Origin: JANQHS01 sp965227315
Lineage (GTDB): Bacteria; Bacteroidota; Bacteroidia; Cytophagales; CCMP332
Length of the DNA stretch: 64,000 bases
Direction of reading: 5' to 3'
NCBI GenBank assembly: GCA_965227315.1
Contig: OZ245737.1
Span: 1,550,001 to 1,614,000 of the forward strand
Part shown: piece by piece, positions 18,356 to 27,572 of the stretch
Numbering within the stretch: position 1 is the first letter of the stretch
How the letters are laid out: the number at the start of each line of letters is the position of its first letter
Notes under the pieces: generated by a model
Seen by the model: only the letters and a program-made list of their open reading frames with translations
What the model was told of the DNA's origin: nothing
Databases searched by the model: none
Position numbers and translations under genes: made by a program

Positions 18356-19030
18356 TTAGTGAAACTTTAAGAACCCAATGCCAAGGGTTGCCGCAATAGT
18401 AGTGATGGGATAAGAAAAGCGGTAATCAGATGCATAACCCCTATATACCAATACCCGATGAGTTGACATGAACAATTGAATTCCAAATGAAATATTGAAA
18501 GTGGTTTTCGAAGGGTACCAGGCAAATTGAGCACGGAAGGATCCATTTCCATTCCCGTAATAATATCCAAAGATCTTTGTGAATCCGGGATTGTTTTGAT
18601 CAATTTTCCAAATACTGATCTGAGGATAGGCAAACCAAGCATAGCCAATAAAGGCGTCAAAAAGCAGAAGGAACCTGTTCTTCTTATCGATATGAAACCC
18701 ATAAAATAAGCCGATAAAAGGCCCCCCGTAGGTGAAAATTGGATCTCCACATTGAATTTCTCCTCCTTCATACCCCTGTAAAATTGATTGCAAATCAATT
18801 TGATTAGAAAGGACATTTATTCCTCCCACAACCCCAATACCCTGCTTGATTCCCAAATAGCCTGAAAAACTGTAGTTTATTCCAGCATCCATATTACCAC
18901 CGAATTTTGCCTTTTTACCAAAGGTCCCAATTGGAAAATTCGAGCCATAATTAAAGCTGGCCCCACCACTGACCTGGGCGACCAATGCTGACCAAGAAAA
19001 CAGAAGGGGAACGATCAGAATTCGTAGCAT
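18356..19030 (-). CDS. Predicted outer-membrane beta-barrel protein
   Basis: A 224-residue protein with a signal peptide (about 1-18, FSWSALVAQ) and a mature part made of alternating aromatic or glycine-rich strands (GGASFNYGSNFPIG, YSFSGYLGIKQGIGVVGGI, FLLLFDAFIGYAWFAY), ending in a strand with GFLKFH. This fits a small outer-membrane barrel. I did not recognise a specific family. Base composition is slightly more AT-rich than the flanking HtrA and epimerase genes. Confidence 0.6.
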   Translation of the reverse strand: MLRILIVPLLFSWSALVAQVSGGASFNYGSNFPIGTFGKKAKFGGNMDAGINYSFSGYLGIKQGIGVVGGINVLSNQIDLQSILQGYEGGEIQCGDPIFTYGGPFIGLFYGFHIDKKNRFLLLFDAFIGYAWFAYPQISIWKIDQNNPGFTKIFGYYYGNGNGSFRAQFAWYPSKTTFNISFGIQLFMSTHRVLVYRGYASDYRFSYPITTIAATLGIGFLKFH

Positions 19031-19100
19031 GCATAAGGGATCATGAAATGAAAAATAGAGAATCCCAAAGACTTAAACCCGGATTCCATAAATTTCAAGG

Positions 19101-19781
19101 GTGAATATTCCTGTAGTTGAAATCCCGATCAAAGATGCCCTTGAATTGGAGCGGTTCAGGGAGATGGACTATTTCGCGGTTGAGCATTACAACCTGCCCA
19201 TCGAATTGATGATGGAAAATGCAGGGCTGCAACTGGCCAGGCTCGTTACCATGCAGGCAAGCAGGGAAAACAAGATCCTGATCGGAATCGGAAACGGCAA
19301 TAACGGAGGCGGTGGCCTGGTGGCAGCGCGTCGCCTAAGTGCATGGGGTTATGTGGTTCACCTGGATCTCCTTACGGAGATCCGAAAAGATCTTCCCAGG
19401 GCACAACTGGACAGAGCTCTTCGATTCGGCGCCTATCCACGTCAGGTGGAAGAACCCGACATTTGGGTCGATGCCTATATGGGCTTTTCACAGCGCCTAC
19501 CCCTGAAAAATGATCTGATCGAAAGAATTGAGCGAGCGAAGAGTTCTTCAGCACTCAGAATCTCACTTGATCTCCCAACTGGGTATATCGGCGATCTGAA
19601 TACTCCCCGTTTCACGGCCAACCAGGTTTTGACGCTCGCCGCACCCAAAAGGATCCTCTATTCTTTGCCCAATACAGAATTGTTCCTTGCCGATCTTGGA
19701 CTTCCGGCCAAAGTTTATGCGGAATTTGGAAGTACTCCACCCCCATTCGAACAGGGAGGCCTTCTTCGGATCATCAATTGA
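19101..19781 (+). CDS. NAD(P)H-hydrate epimerase (YjeF N-terminal domain only)
   Basis: A 226-residue YjeF_N/NnrE domain: REMDYFAVEHYNLPIELMMENAG at the N-terminus, the nucleotide-loop GIGNGNNGGGGLVAARRL near residues 60-77, and SLDLPTGYIGD near 155. These enzymes interconvert the R and S forms of NAD(P)HX so the dehydratase can repair it. The C-terminal NnrD dehydratase domain often fused in bacteria is absent and no neighbour supplies it. It starts with GTG at 19101, the only start giving a normal N-terminus. The 3' end overlaps the convergent lipoprotein gene by eight bases. Confidence 0.78.
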   Translation: MNIPVVEIPIKDALELERFREMDYFAVEHYNLPIELMMENAGLQLARLVTMQASRENKILIGIGNGNNGGGGLVAARRLSAWGYVVHLDLLTEIRKDLPRAQLDRALRFGAYPRQVEEPDIWVDAYMGFSQRLPLKNDLIERIERAKSSSALRISLDLPTGYIGDLNTPRFTANQVLTLAAPKRILYSLPNTELFLADLGLPAKVYAEFGSTPPPFEQGGLLRIIN

Positions 19782-20424
19782 TGCTGATTATATCTTTCTC
19801 CTCAATAAATACAGTACTGATCTTGCCTTCTGCGTCCTGGGTTCTGATTTGAAACAAGGCCCTGGCTTGCGCCGTTAATTCTCCCTCGCCAAAACCATTT
19901 TCGATCCGAAACATCACCCGTTTTCCGGTTCCTCCTTCCGGGTAGTTGTATTTCGGTACCTTTTTCAAATTCTTAACATCAGGGAGTGGAGCATTTTTAC
20001 CGGAAGCTGAGAAAAACACGGGATCTCCAAAATTTTGGTAAACATCCCCTTGATCATCTTCCTCTTCAGTGACATCCCGAAAGTCAATGATCTCTCCCGA
20101 TACATATACATTGGTCTGTACCAAAAAAGGCAGAAAGTAAAACCTCCTAAAGTCCACGGTCATTTGACCAAAGGCCTGGCCCCTTTCCAAGGGATAATTT
20201 CTGACCATGTCCTGTTTTGCGTGCATGACCAAGGCATGTTGCTCGAGTCCCCCGATCCCAAGGATATGACTGGTTTGAGATTTTCCATAAGCAAAACCGA
20301 CGATCCTGAAATCGGCATTTGTCAGGGTAGCGTTTCCCGCACCAACAACTCCAAAATGGTGAGCACATGAGGAAAGAAGGATTGTCAGGATACTAAAGGC
20401 TAGTAAAGGTTTGGGAGTTTTCAT
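19774..20424 (-). CDS. Lipoprotein, DUF6567-like
   Basis: A 216-residue protein with a lipoprotein signal (ILTILLSSC, Cys20). The mature part starts AHHFGVVGAGNATLTNADFRIVG and has a conserved-looking GLEQHALVMHAKQDM segment, which recalls the DUF6567 lipoproteins of Bacteroidota (by memory). Function unknown. It is divergent from padR and overlaps the epimerase gene's end by eight bases. Confidence 0.6.
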   Translation of the reverse strand: MKTPKPLLAFSILTILLSSCAHHFGVVGAGNATLTNADFRIVGFAYGKSQTSHILGIGGLEQHALVMHAKQDMVRNYPLERGQAFGQMTVDFRRFYFLPFLVQTNVYVSGEIIDFRDVTEEEDDQGDVYQNFGDPVFFSASGKNAPLPDVKNLKKVPKYNYPEGGTGKRVMFRIENGFGEGELTAQARALFQIRTQDAEGKISTVFIEEKDIISIN

Positions 20425-20552
20425 ATGATCATATCTTTTCTATAAAACTATCAAAGAAGTCAGGGTGTGCAAAAGAATCCAACCCTGAATCATTTCATAA
20501 TCGATCATTCGACACTCACCATTCCGGGGAGCCGTTTATGTAATTTCATATT

Positions 20553-20576
20553 TGTAGAAAAACCATTTATTCTACA
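20553..20576 (+). promoter_or_regulatory. Inverted-repeat operator before padR
   Basis: TGTAGAA (20553-20559) and TTCTACA (20570-20576) are exact inverted repeats with a 10-base AT-rich centre, 17 bp before the padR ATG. PadR repressors bind dyads of this size in front of their own operons. A CATATTTG -7-like sequence ends just inside the left half, so a bound repressor would block the promoter (inference). Confidence 0.6.
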
Positions 20577-20593
20577 TTTACGAAAAAACCAAT

Positions 20594-20947
20594 ATGAAAG
20601 GAACGCAACTGGGAGAATTCGAAGAACTTGTCCTGTTATTGACCGGAGTACTTTACCCCGATGCCTATGGGGTCTCCATAGCCAGAGAATTGGAAAACCA
20701 AACGGGACGAAAGGCGGCCATTGGAGCCATTCATTCCGCCTTGGTTCGCCTGGAGGAAAAAGGATTTTTGAAATCCGAGCTCCAAAGCGGCGGTGGAAAA
20801 CGCGGGGGGCGGCCAAAAAAGATCTTTTCCATCACGGCGGCCGGAAAAACCGCCATCGCGAAAAGCAAGGAACTACGGAATTCACTTTGGGATCAAATCC
20901 CTGAATTGGCACTAAAGGGCTTAAACTACTCCTATGTCATCCGATAA
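20594..20947 (+). CDS. PadR-family transcriptional repressor
   Basis: A 117-residue PadR protein: GEFEELVLLLTGVLYPDAYG, then a winged helix with IHSALVRLEEKGFLKSEL, the wing GGKRGGRPKKIFSITAAGK and a short C-terminal helix. Its gene overlaps the start of the permease gene by 14 bases. This PadR/permease pairing is common in Bacteroidota; the repressor most likely controls the operon through the dyad upstream. The inducer is unknown. Confidence 0.9.
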   Translation: MKGTQLGEFEELVLLLTGVLYPDAYGVSIARELENQTGRKAAIGAIHSALVRLEEKGFLKSELQSGGGKRGGRPKKIFSITAAGKTAIAKSKELRNSLWDQIPELALKGLNYSYVIR

Positions 20948-23543
20948 AAACCATCAGCCGCCAAGGCTGGCCGATCGCTTTTTCCGTTGGTTTTGCAAAG
21001 CCGACTTGGTCGAATACCTGCAAGGCGACATTTACGAGCAGTTTCAGGCAGAGGTGGAAAAAAGAGGGCTTTTCGGTGCCCGTCTCTGGTATTGGAAACA
21101 GGTGCTGAACATGATCCGTCCCTTCGCCCTTAAAGGAAACATGATCTTAAATTTCATCAGCTTTTACGGCCTCCATACACGATTTGCCTTCAGGCAAATG
21201 AAGAAACACCCTCTTGATGCCCTGATGAACATAGGCTCACTCACCCTGGGAATCGCCTGTTTCGTCTTCATTTCACTCTATGTCATGGAGGAATTCAAGT
21301 GGGATAAATTTCACCCAAATCATGAGCGGATCAAAAGGGTTGTCATAGACTTTGTTTTTCAGGAAGGAGAGCGAATTCCGGATGCCACCACCCCTCCTGC
21401 CCTGGCCCCTGCTCTCATCGACCAGCTACCCGAAGTGGAAGCGGTCACTCGCATCTTTCCTTCCTGGGGTTCTCGCTACCTCGTAGAACTTCCTTCGGGA
21501 AAACGCTTCTACGAGGATAAACTGATCCGGGTCGATTCGGGCTTCTTTGACGTTTTCCAGTTCCCTGTCGCAAGATCCAGTGGTATCAACAGGATCACCC
21601 AACCGGACCAGGCCATGCTCTCGGAATCCATGGCCAAAAAGTATTTTGGCGATGATGAACCGCTGGGACAGATCATCCAGGTCCACATAGGCAATGACAC
21701 CCTGCCCTATAAGGTGATCGCCATCCTGGAAGATGTTCCCCGCTACTCGCATTTCGATTTCGATATCGTCCTGCCCCTTAGCATTTCGCACATGATGGAT
21801 TCATGGGGCTGGTATAATTTCTATACCTATGTCAGTCTCTACCCCAACACTTCGGATCAGGTTTTCGAAGAAAAACTCCAACCGCTTTTCGACAGCGCTC
21901 AAACAGTCGGGTCCAATGTGAACCACATCATGTACTCACAGGCACTAACCGACATACATCTCCGATCTCACCTCAAATGGGAATTGGGAACCAACAGTGA
22001 TCTCAGAACAGTCCTGATGTTCGGCAGCCTTGGAATATTCATTCTATTGATCTCCCTGGCTAACTATATGAACCTTGCTCTTTCAAATGGCTACAAAAGA
22101 CATCGGGAAATCGGGATAAAGAAAATACTCGGCGTGGGCAGAGGAGATCTTTTTGGTCAATTCATGGTCGAAACGCTGACCCTGGTTCTACTCTCATTTT
22201 TCCTTGCTCTTCTCTTATCGGAGTTCTTCGCCACCCGGTTCAGAGATGTATTGGGCTGGAAGATCGGGATCTTAGATCCGGGCGTTTTCCCTATCCTGGC
22301 CTTGCTTCTTATCCTGGTGGTGATCGTTTGCCTTTTGGGATCAACATTCCCCTCTGTCCAGCTTTCCCGCCTCAGGGTGCTCAACATTTTATCGGGAGAT
22401 CTTGGAAAAGGAAAGCAAAATATAAAGGCCATACGGGGTGGATTGGTGGTTTTGCAATTCACGCTTTCCATTTTCATGATCATTTCCGCGCTGGTGGTCA
22501 AGGATCAACTGGACCTGTTCAGAAATGCCGAATTGGGCTTTAATACCAGACAGACCCTGGTCATCCCCAATGCAGGCTCTATTGCGAACCAGCAGAACTT
22601 CATACAGGAAATCAGAAAGATCCCGGGGGTGGAAGATGTGAGCCGCTCCAACGGTGAGATCGGGAAACTCAATTGGACCACCAACATCGGTATTGAGGAT
22701 AAGGTACTGATCAATTATTTGGTGATCGACCCGGAATTCTTTTCGACATTGGAGATCGATCTGGTACATGGGGAATATTTTTCCAGAGAGCAGGTTACCC
22801 AGTCCTCAGGGTGGACCCTGGTATTAAACGAGGAGGCATTCAAGTCCTTGAATCTGAGGGTCGAAGATATTGGAGAACGTATCCCGATCACCACGAATGC
22901 GGACACGCTGGTTCATGGGCGCATCATCGGGGTGGTCCGGGATTTCCAGTTCACGGATTTCAGAAATGGGATCAAGCCCTTTGCCTTCTTCTGGAGGGAA
23001 GGGGATATGAATCATGTAAACATCAAAGTGGCCAGCGGGGATATTTCGGCTACCCTTGAAGCCATAGAAAAAGCCTGGAAAGATGCCACGGCCGGAGTGG
23101 CCCTTGAATCCTACTTCCTTGACCAGACTTTTGCACAGCTGCATTCAACCGAACAAAAACTCAGCAAAGTGCTTGACGGCCTGACCTTAATGGCCTTGTT
23201 CATCGCCTTTTCAGGCATGTTCGCCATGGCCCACCTATGGTTAAAAGCAAGGCTAAAGGAGGTCGCTGTCAGAAAGGTGATGGGTGCCAGGGTGGTCGCG
23301 CTGGTTATGCTTTTGAGCAAACCCTTCATCATCCTGTTTATGCTGGCCAATACACTGGCCTTCCTCGGTGCCTATTATGCGCTTAACGGCTGGCTGGATT
23401 CATTTGTGATCCGTGTTGAGCTTGGCTGGATCTACTTTGCCATGGCGGCATTGATCTCTCTGCTGGTGGGATTGTTTACAGTTGGTGTTCAATCCCTGCG
23501 TCTTGCTACCCAAAATCCAACCAGGTTTCTGGGGCAGGAATAG
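20934..23543 (+). CDS. FtsX-type ABC permease with N-terminal prefix domain
   Basis: An 869-residue permease. Residues about 1-75 form the permease prefix domain (PPRLADRFFRWFCKADLVEYLQGD, then ...RPFALKG). After it come the usual two FtsX halves: TM near 98-118, a MacB-type periplasmic domain to about 340, three TMs near 360-480, TM near 505-525, a second periplasmic domain and three TMs near 750-860. KRHREIGIKKILGVG and RLKEVAVRKVMGAR are the FtsX signatures. The gene is coupled to padR. No ATPase gene is adjacent. Confidence 0.88.
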   Translation: MSSDKNHQPPRLADRFFRWFCKADLVEYLQGDIYEQFQAEVEKRGLFGARLWYWKQVLNMIRPFALKGNMILNFISFYGLHTRFAFRQMKKHPLDALMNIGSLTLGIACFVFISLYVMEEFKWDKFHPNHERIKRVVIDFVFQEGERIPDATTPPALAPALIDQLPEVEAVTRIFPSWGSRYLVELPSGKRFYEDKLIRVDSGFFDVFQFPVARSSGINRITQPDQAMLSESMAKKYFGDDEPLGQIIQVHIGNDTLPYKVIAILEDVPRYSHFDFDIVLPLSISHMMDSWGWYNFYTYVSLYPNTSDQVFEEKLQPLFDSAQTVGSNVNHIMYSQALTDIHLRSHLKWELGTNSDLRTVLMFGSLGIFILLISLANYMNLALSNGYKRHREIGIKKILGVGRGDLFGQFMVETLTLVLLSFFLALLLSEFFATRFRDVLGWKIGILDPGVFPILALLLILVVIVCLLGSTFPSVQLSRLRVLNILSGDLGKGKQNIKAIRGGLVVLQFTLSIFMIISALVVKDQLDLFRNAELGFNTRQTLVIPNAGSIANQQNFIQEIRKIPGVEDVSRSNGEIGKLNWTTNIGIEDKVLINYLVIDPEFFSTLEIDLVHGEYFSREQVTQSSGWTLVLNEEAFKSLNLRVEDIGERIPITTNADTLVHGRIIGVVRDFQFTDFRNGIKPFAFFWREGDMNHVNIKVASGDISATLEAIEKAWKDATAGVALESYFLDQTFAQLHSTEQKLSKVLDGLTLMALFIAFSGMFAMAHLWLKARLKEVAVRKVMGARVVALVMLLSKPFIILFMLANTLAFLGAYYALNGWLDSFVIRVELGWIYFAMAALISLLVGLFTVGVQSLRLATQNPTRFLGQE

Positions 23544-23587
23544 GTAAAGAGAAAAATATGCTTATGAATTGCTGCAGGTAAGTGACC

Positions 23588-24766
23588 CTAATCTTTGTAC
23601 ACGGTCTTCGTCACACTGGCTCCTTCTCCTATGAATTGGACATAGTAGTTGCCAGCGGGAAGGGTACTGATATCAATTCCATTTTCAAAATCATCGCTCA
23701 TCAATAGTTCCTTGCCCGAAGCTCCAAAGACCTTTACAGATCTGATATCCAGATCGCTGCTGAATCGGATCAGATCCTGCACAGGATTGGGATAAACCCG
23801 TACATGATCATCCAAAAACATGGAATGGCTCAAACCCGTAATAGAACAGATGGAATTGGCATTTGATGTCGCACAGCCCATGCTGGTCGGGCCTATGGTG
23901 AAGGCCATATCAGCATTACCAACCAAACAGCGGGGGATGACCGGGAAGTCCGTGGTCAGCACATAATAATAGGTACCGTTGGGAAACTCAGGGGTCACAG
24001 CTGTTCTTCCATTGCATTCATCCAGATCACCAAGACCGGATACGTACTCATAATCCTGGGTATAGGTACCATCATAAGATCCATCCGGTGCGGTGACGCC
24101 ATTGCCGGGTCTTGTCCCCGACTTGAGCTGGTAAGAAGAATTCAGCTCCACAATGGCGCTGGAAGCATCATTGGGGTCGGAGTAAACATATTTTCCATAG
24201 ATCGGATATCCGTCTGCCGCATATCCCACAAGCGGTGAATGAGAACCGGCAGAAATACCGAAGGTGGACTCAAGGCTGCTTGGAAAACCATGATAATGGT
24301 ATTTGCCAGAAGGCTGGACATGAGCATCGTTGAAATCAAGGCCCAGATTGTTGTTGGAAGAAAGCGCGTTCAGGTTCCAATCCCTGTTCAACTGACCGGT
24401 ATTGGGGTTTTCAAAGTATTCCGCTGCGATAGGGTCCAGGATAAGCCCGTTGCTGGCGATCCCGAATTCCCAATACGGGCATTGCCCGCTACCCTGGTCC
24501 AGATAGGTTAGCTGGCTGTTTGTCTGAGGAAAGGCACACATGGTCAGCGAGAGCTGCTGGGCGGAAATCATATGCGGATTACCGGTGTTGGGAAAGGTGC
24601 CCGTGCTATGATCCGGGAGGGAATTGCTGTAGAAATAGCGCACTGCACCATCTACTTCTTCGCAGACAGCATTACTGGTTGTATTGCTGAAAATGGCATT
24701 GGGATCGCATTGAGCGGCGGCAAGGAAACAAATGCCTGAAAGACCCAGGCTAAGTAGTACTTTCAT
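23588..24766 (-). CDS. Secreted YHYH-domain protein with type IX sorting domain
   Basis: A 392-residue protein with a signal peptide (residues 1-18, CFLAAAQ). The central domain holds the eponymous GKYHYHG motif near residue 155 and ADGYPIYGKYVY, as in YHYH-domain proteins. The last 75 residues (VYPNPVQDLIRFSSD, DISTLPAGNYYVQFIG, TKTVYKD) form a type A T9SS C-terminal domain, so the protein is exported through the type IX system and cut or anchored at the surface. Many cysteines suggest disulfides. The start overlaps the upstream gene's stop (ATGA). Confidence 0.85.
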   Translation of the reverse strand: MKVLLSLGLSGICFLAAAQCDPNAIFSNTTSNAVCEEVDGAVRYFYSNSLPDHSTGTFPNTGNPHMISAQQLSLTMCAFPQTNSQLTYLDQGSGQCPYWEFGIASNGLILDPIAAEYFENPNTGQLNRDWNLNALSSNNNLGLDFNDAHVQPSGKYHYHGFPSSLESTFGISAGSHSPLVGYAADGYPIYGKYVYSDPNDASSAIVELNSSYQLKSGTRPGNGVTAPDGSYDGTYTQDYEYVSGLGDLDECNGRTAVTPEFPNGTYYYVLTTDFPVIPRCLVGNADMAFTIGPTSMGCATSNANSICSITGLSHSMFLDDHVRVYPNPVQDLIRFSSDLDIRSVKVFGASGKELLMSDDFENGIDISTLPAGNYYVQFIGEGASVTKTVYKD

Positions 24767-25227
24767 TTGAATTGATGTGATATGGTTTGGCGATCTTTTG
24801 TCATTTTATAGCTGATATTCTCACCTTTGACAATGACAGTCACCAAGTTATGATAAAGATGATCGAAATCCTCAAAACAGCGGTTGTCAATTTGGATCAC
24901 TTCGACCGCTTGAACAGCTGGTGTGAGATGAAATCGACAGGAGATGTATCCCTTCTGCTCGAAGGATGAGATGAATTCCATTTTCAGTGAGACATCATTC
25001 ACCTTAACCGAAAACCGGTCCAGCAAATAATCATTGATGCCCGAACCGAGGTTTCCTGTAGAGATCTGATTCTTTTCCAATTCCTTTCGGATATCGGCCA
25101 TTTCCATTTTTACCAGCATGGTCCATTCTGACTCCTGTTGCTCTATGGTATAGAAGGCCTCATGACCACCATGGGAAGATGCCAGAAAAGGAAGAAGCAG
25201 AAAAACGATCGAATAGCGGAACTTCAT
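24763..25227 (-). CDS. Secreted protein, DUF6702-like
   Basis: A 154-residue protein with a signal peptide (about 1-18, LPFLASSHG). The mature part begins HEAFYTIEQQESEWTMLVKMEM and continues with an immunoglobulin-like beta pattern (FSVKVNDVSLKMEFISSFEQ). It resembles DUF6702 proteins (assignment from pattern memory). It sits directly upstream of, and overlaps by four bases with, the YHYH gene, so the two probably act together at the envelope. Confidence 0.6.
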   Translation of the reverse strand: MKFRYSIVFLLLPFLASSHGGHEAFYTIEQQESEWTMLVKMEMADIRKELEKNQISTGNLGSGINDYLLDRFSVKVNDVSLKMEFISSFEQKGYISCRFHLTPAVQAVEVIQIDNRCFEDFDHLYHNLVTVIVKGENISYKMTKDRQTISHQFK

Positions 25228-25422
25228 ACGGATGATTTGACCAAGGCAAAGCTAAATCTTAATTGGCAAGCCAGGAACCGATCTGATCATGCCAGGGTAC
25301 TCAAATCATCATTCTCCTGGCATCTTTTTGAAGGAATTTGAAATTTTTTCTTCGCTCATGTCCCCTTTTTACAACCCGGCTTCGTCATAGAGGAAATTAT
25401 GTTTTACCAAAACTTATAAGCA

Positions 25423-25797
25423 ATGAAAAATGCAATCAACTGGTTTGAGATTCCAGCCAAAGATCTCGAAAGGGCCAAGTCCTTCTATGAAAAAGTTCTT
25501 GATGCGAAAATGGAGACCGTCACTATGGAAGACATGGGTCAGACCATGGTTTTTTTTCCGTCAGATTGGGAGAATGGTGTCGGAGGAAGTCTTGTAGCGG
25601 GCCCAGGATTTGAGCCCTCGGACAAGGGATCTACCGTCTATCTGAATGGCGGCGATGATCTGGCGAGTCCACTGGCAAGGGTTGAAAATGCAGGCGGAAA
25701 GGTTGTTCTACCAAAAACCCAAATCGGCGAACATGGCTTCATCGCACAGTTCATCGATACCGAAGGAAACAAAGTCGCCTTCCATTCAAATAAATAA
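25423..25797 (+). CDS. VOC superfamily protein (glyoxalase-like)
   Basis: A 124-residue VOC protein of the short PhnB/YdcJ-like type: NAINWFEIPAKDLERAKSFY at the start, FFPSDWENGVGGSLVAG in the middle, GGKVVLPKTQIGEHGFIAQF and DTEGNKVAFHS at the end. Such proteins are often encoded beside YCII/DGPF proteins and ECF sigma factors, exactly as here. It is separated from the YCII gene by a long hairpin region. Substrate unknown. Confidence 0.82.
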   Translation: MKNAINWFEIPAKDLERAKSFYEKVLDAKMETVTMEDMGQTMVFFPSDWENGVGGSLVAGPGFEPSDKGSTVYLNGGDDLASPLARVENAGGKVVLPKTQIGEHGFIAQFIDTEGNKVAFHSNK

Positions 25798-25804
25798 TTC
25801 AAAG

Positions 25805-25881
25805 GCTCTTGAGTATCTTTTCCATTTAATTCAGATTTAAACTCTGTTGAGCTAAGAATTAGGAAAAGGAAGCTCAAGAGC
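25805..25881 (+). repeat. Long intergenic inverted repeat between VOC and YCII genes
   Basis: GCTCTTGAG (25805-25813) pairs exactly with CTCAAGAGC (25873-25881), and inside it CTTTTCC (25817-25823) pairs with GGAAAAG (25862-25868), with a 38-base loop. The 16 paired positions enclose nearly the whole gap. No T-tract follows, so it is either an imperfect terminator or an mRNA processing or regulatory hairpin. Confidence 0.6.
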
Positions 25882-25908
25882 TATGATCAAAAACCAAAAC
25901 AGAATACA

Positions 25909-26256
25909 ATGAAAGAGTTTATGATGATTTTTATGGGACCAGATTACGGAGAGCTCGGTCTGTCACCCGAACAATTGCAGGAAAGAATGGGCCGCTGGTT
26001 CACATGGAGTGAGAAAATGGAAAAACAAGGCATCATCAAGAGTGGTGAAGCCCTGCATGCCCCGGCCAAACGCGTCACGGGAGTGGATCGCATAGTTTCC
26101 GATGGACCCTTTGTGGAGAGCAAGGAGCTCATCGGCGGTTATTATGTCATCAAGGCAGAAAGCGCGGATGAGGTGGTTCAGATCGCTCAGGACTTCCCGG
26201 ACTACGAGTTGGGTGGTGCTGTAGAGATCCGTGAGGTAATGAAGTTTGACCAATAG
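25909..26256 (+). CDS. YCII/DGPF-domain protein
   Basis: A 115-residue protein of the YCII-related (DGPF) family: EFMMIFMGPDYGELGLSPEQ at the N-terminus, SDGPFVESKELIGGYYVI (the eponymous DGPF) near residues 64-81, and QDFPDYELGGAVEIREV at the end. The family shares a ferredoxin-like fold and is typically encoded next to ECF sigma factors with long C-termini. Function is uncertain. Its end overlaps the sigma gene's TTG start by 11 bases. Confidence 0.88.
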   Translation: MKEFMMIFMGPDYGELGLSPEQLQERMGRWFTWSEKMEKQGIIKSGEALHAPAKRVTGVDRIVSDGPFVESKELIGGYYVIKAESADEVVQIAQDFPDYELGGAVEIREVMKFDQ

Positions 26257-27517
26257 GAACGAGCAACAGATAGTCGATCATCTTTTCCGTCATCAGTACG
26301 GAAAGATGGTCGCTATTCTTTCCCGCCTCTTCGGACTGAGCAATCTGGAACTCATTGAAGATGCGGTACAGGATACCTTCCTAAAGGCCAGCCTCAAGTG
26401 GAGAACAAAGCTACCTGAAAACCCAGAAGCCTGGCTTACACAGGCTGCCAAGAACAGAGCCATCGACCTCTTTCGGCAGATCAATGCCGAGAAAGAACGA
26501 CATGAAAACCTGCCCGCCTCAATTGTCGGAATCCCACACGGATCCATCAGCCGGGAAATGAATGAATACTTTTTGGACCATGAGGTGGAAGACAGTCAGC
26601 TAAGAATGATCTTCGTGGCCTGTCATCCGGCCTTCGCCAGGGAAGAACAGATCGCCTTTGCCCTGAAGTCCATTTCAGGGTTCTCCCTGAAAGAGATCGC
26701 CGGTGCCTTGCTACAAAAGGAAGAATCGATCAAAAAAAGACTGCACAGGGCCAGGAAGAAGATCAGGGAGCAAAAAATTGAACTGGTGTACCCTGCTCCG
26801 GAAGAGATCCAGGAGCGTATAGCCGGGGCTATGCAGATCATCTACCTCATCTTCAACGAAGGATTTCATTCAACCAAGGAGAACAGCCTGATCAGCAAGG
26901 ATCTCTGCGGCGAAGCCGTTCGCTTATGCCGTTTGATGCTCAAAAAGGAGAAGTTCAGATCCGGAAGCCTGTACGCGCTTTTTGCTCTGCTCTGCTACCA
27001 TTCTTCCAGGCTGGATTCCAAGCTGGGCGAAGAAGCGGCAATCGACCTTAAGCACCAGGACAGAAGCAAATGGTATATGCCATTGATCGTCCTGGGCAAT
27101 GATGCCCTGAGCAAGACCTTCGAATACCAGGATCATTCGGTTTATCATTTGGAGGCCCGCATTGCTGCCGAACATATACGAGCCATCAGATTTGAAAACA
27201 CCAATTGGCCAAGGATACTCAAGCTCTACGATGAGATGTACAGCCTACTGCCTTCCGATAACATTCTGCTCAGCAAGGCCTCGATCTATTTGGAGATCAA
27301 GGATCTCGAATCGGCAAAAGCAACTTTAGACAGGATCGACCTGTCCTCCCTCAACCAACGGGCCTACCTTTTCCATGGCTGTTGGGCTACATACTTTGAA
27401 AAGAAGGGAGACCCGAAGAAGGCCATGAAGGAAATGGACAAGGCCATTGAACTCTGCAGCAATCAATTCGAAAAGAACTATCTAATGGAAAAGAAGGCCT
27501 CAATGATGGAAGCTTAG
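26246..27517 (+). CDS. ECF sigma factor with long C-terminal extension (ECF42-like)
   Basis: A 423-residue protein. Sigma region 2 spans about residues 10-75 (MVAILSRLFGLSNLELIEDA, VQDTFLKA, NRAIDLFR) and region 4 about 110-165 (GFSLKEIAGALLQKEESIKK, LHRARKKIR). The remaining 250 residues are helical with TPR-like repeats (AYLFHGCWATYFEKKGDPKK). This size and the adjacent DGPF gene match the ECF42-type group, in which the extension is required for activity and no anti-sigma is encoded. The start is TTG at 26246, overlapping the DGPF gene. Known ECF42 members control DGPF genes, so the neighbour is a likely target. Confidence 0.85.
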   Translation: MTNRNEQQIVDHLFRHQYGKMVAILSRLFGLSNLELIEDAVQDTFLKASLKWRTKLPENPEAWLTQAAKNRAIDLFRQINAEKERHENLPASIVGIPHGSISREMNEYFLDHEVEDSQLRMIFVACHPAFAREEQIAFALKSISGFSLKEIAGALLQKEESIKKRLHRARKKIREQKIELVYPAPEEIQERIAGAMQIIYLIFNEGFHSTKENSLISKDLCGEAVRLCRLMLKKEKFRSGSLYALFALLCYHSSRLDSKLGEEAAIDLKHQDRSKWYMPLIVLGNDALSKTFEYQDHSVYHLEARIAAEHIRAIRFENTNWPRILKLYDEMYSLLPSDNILLSKASIYLEIKDLESAKATLDRIDLSSLNQRAYLFHGCWATYFEKKGDPKKAMKEMDKAIELCSNQFEKNYLMEKKASMMEA

Positions 27518-27572
27518 AGCCTTCTCTGTGGCCATTAAACTCAATTTCCCGCCTAAGCACTTGGTTCCAAAT

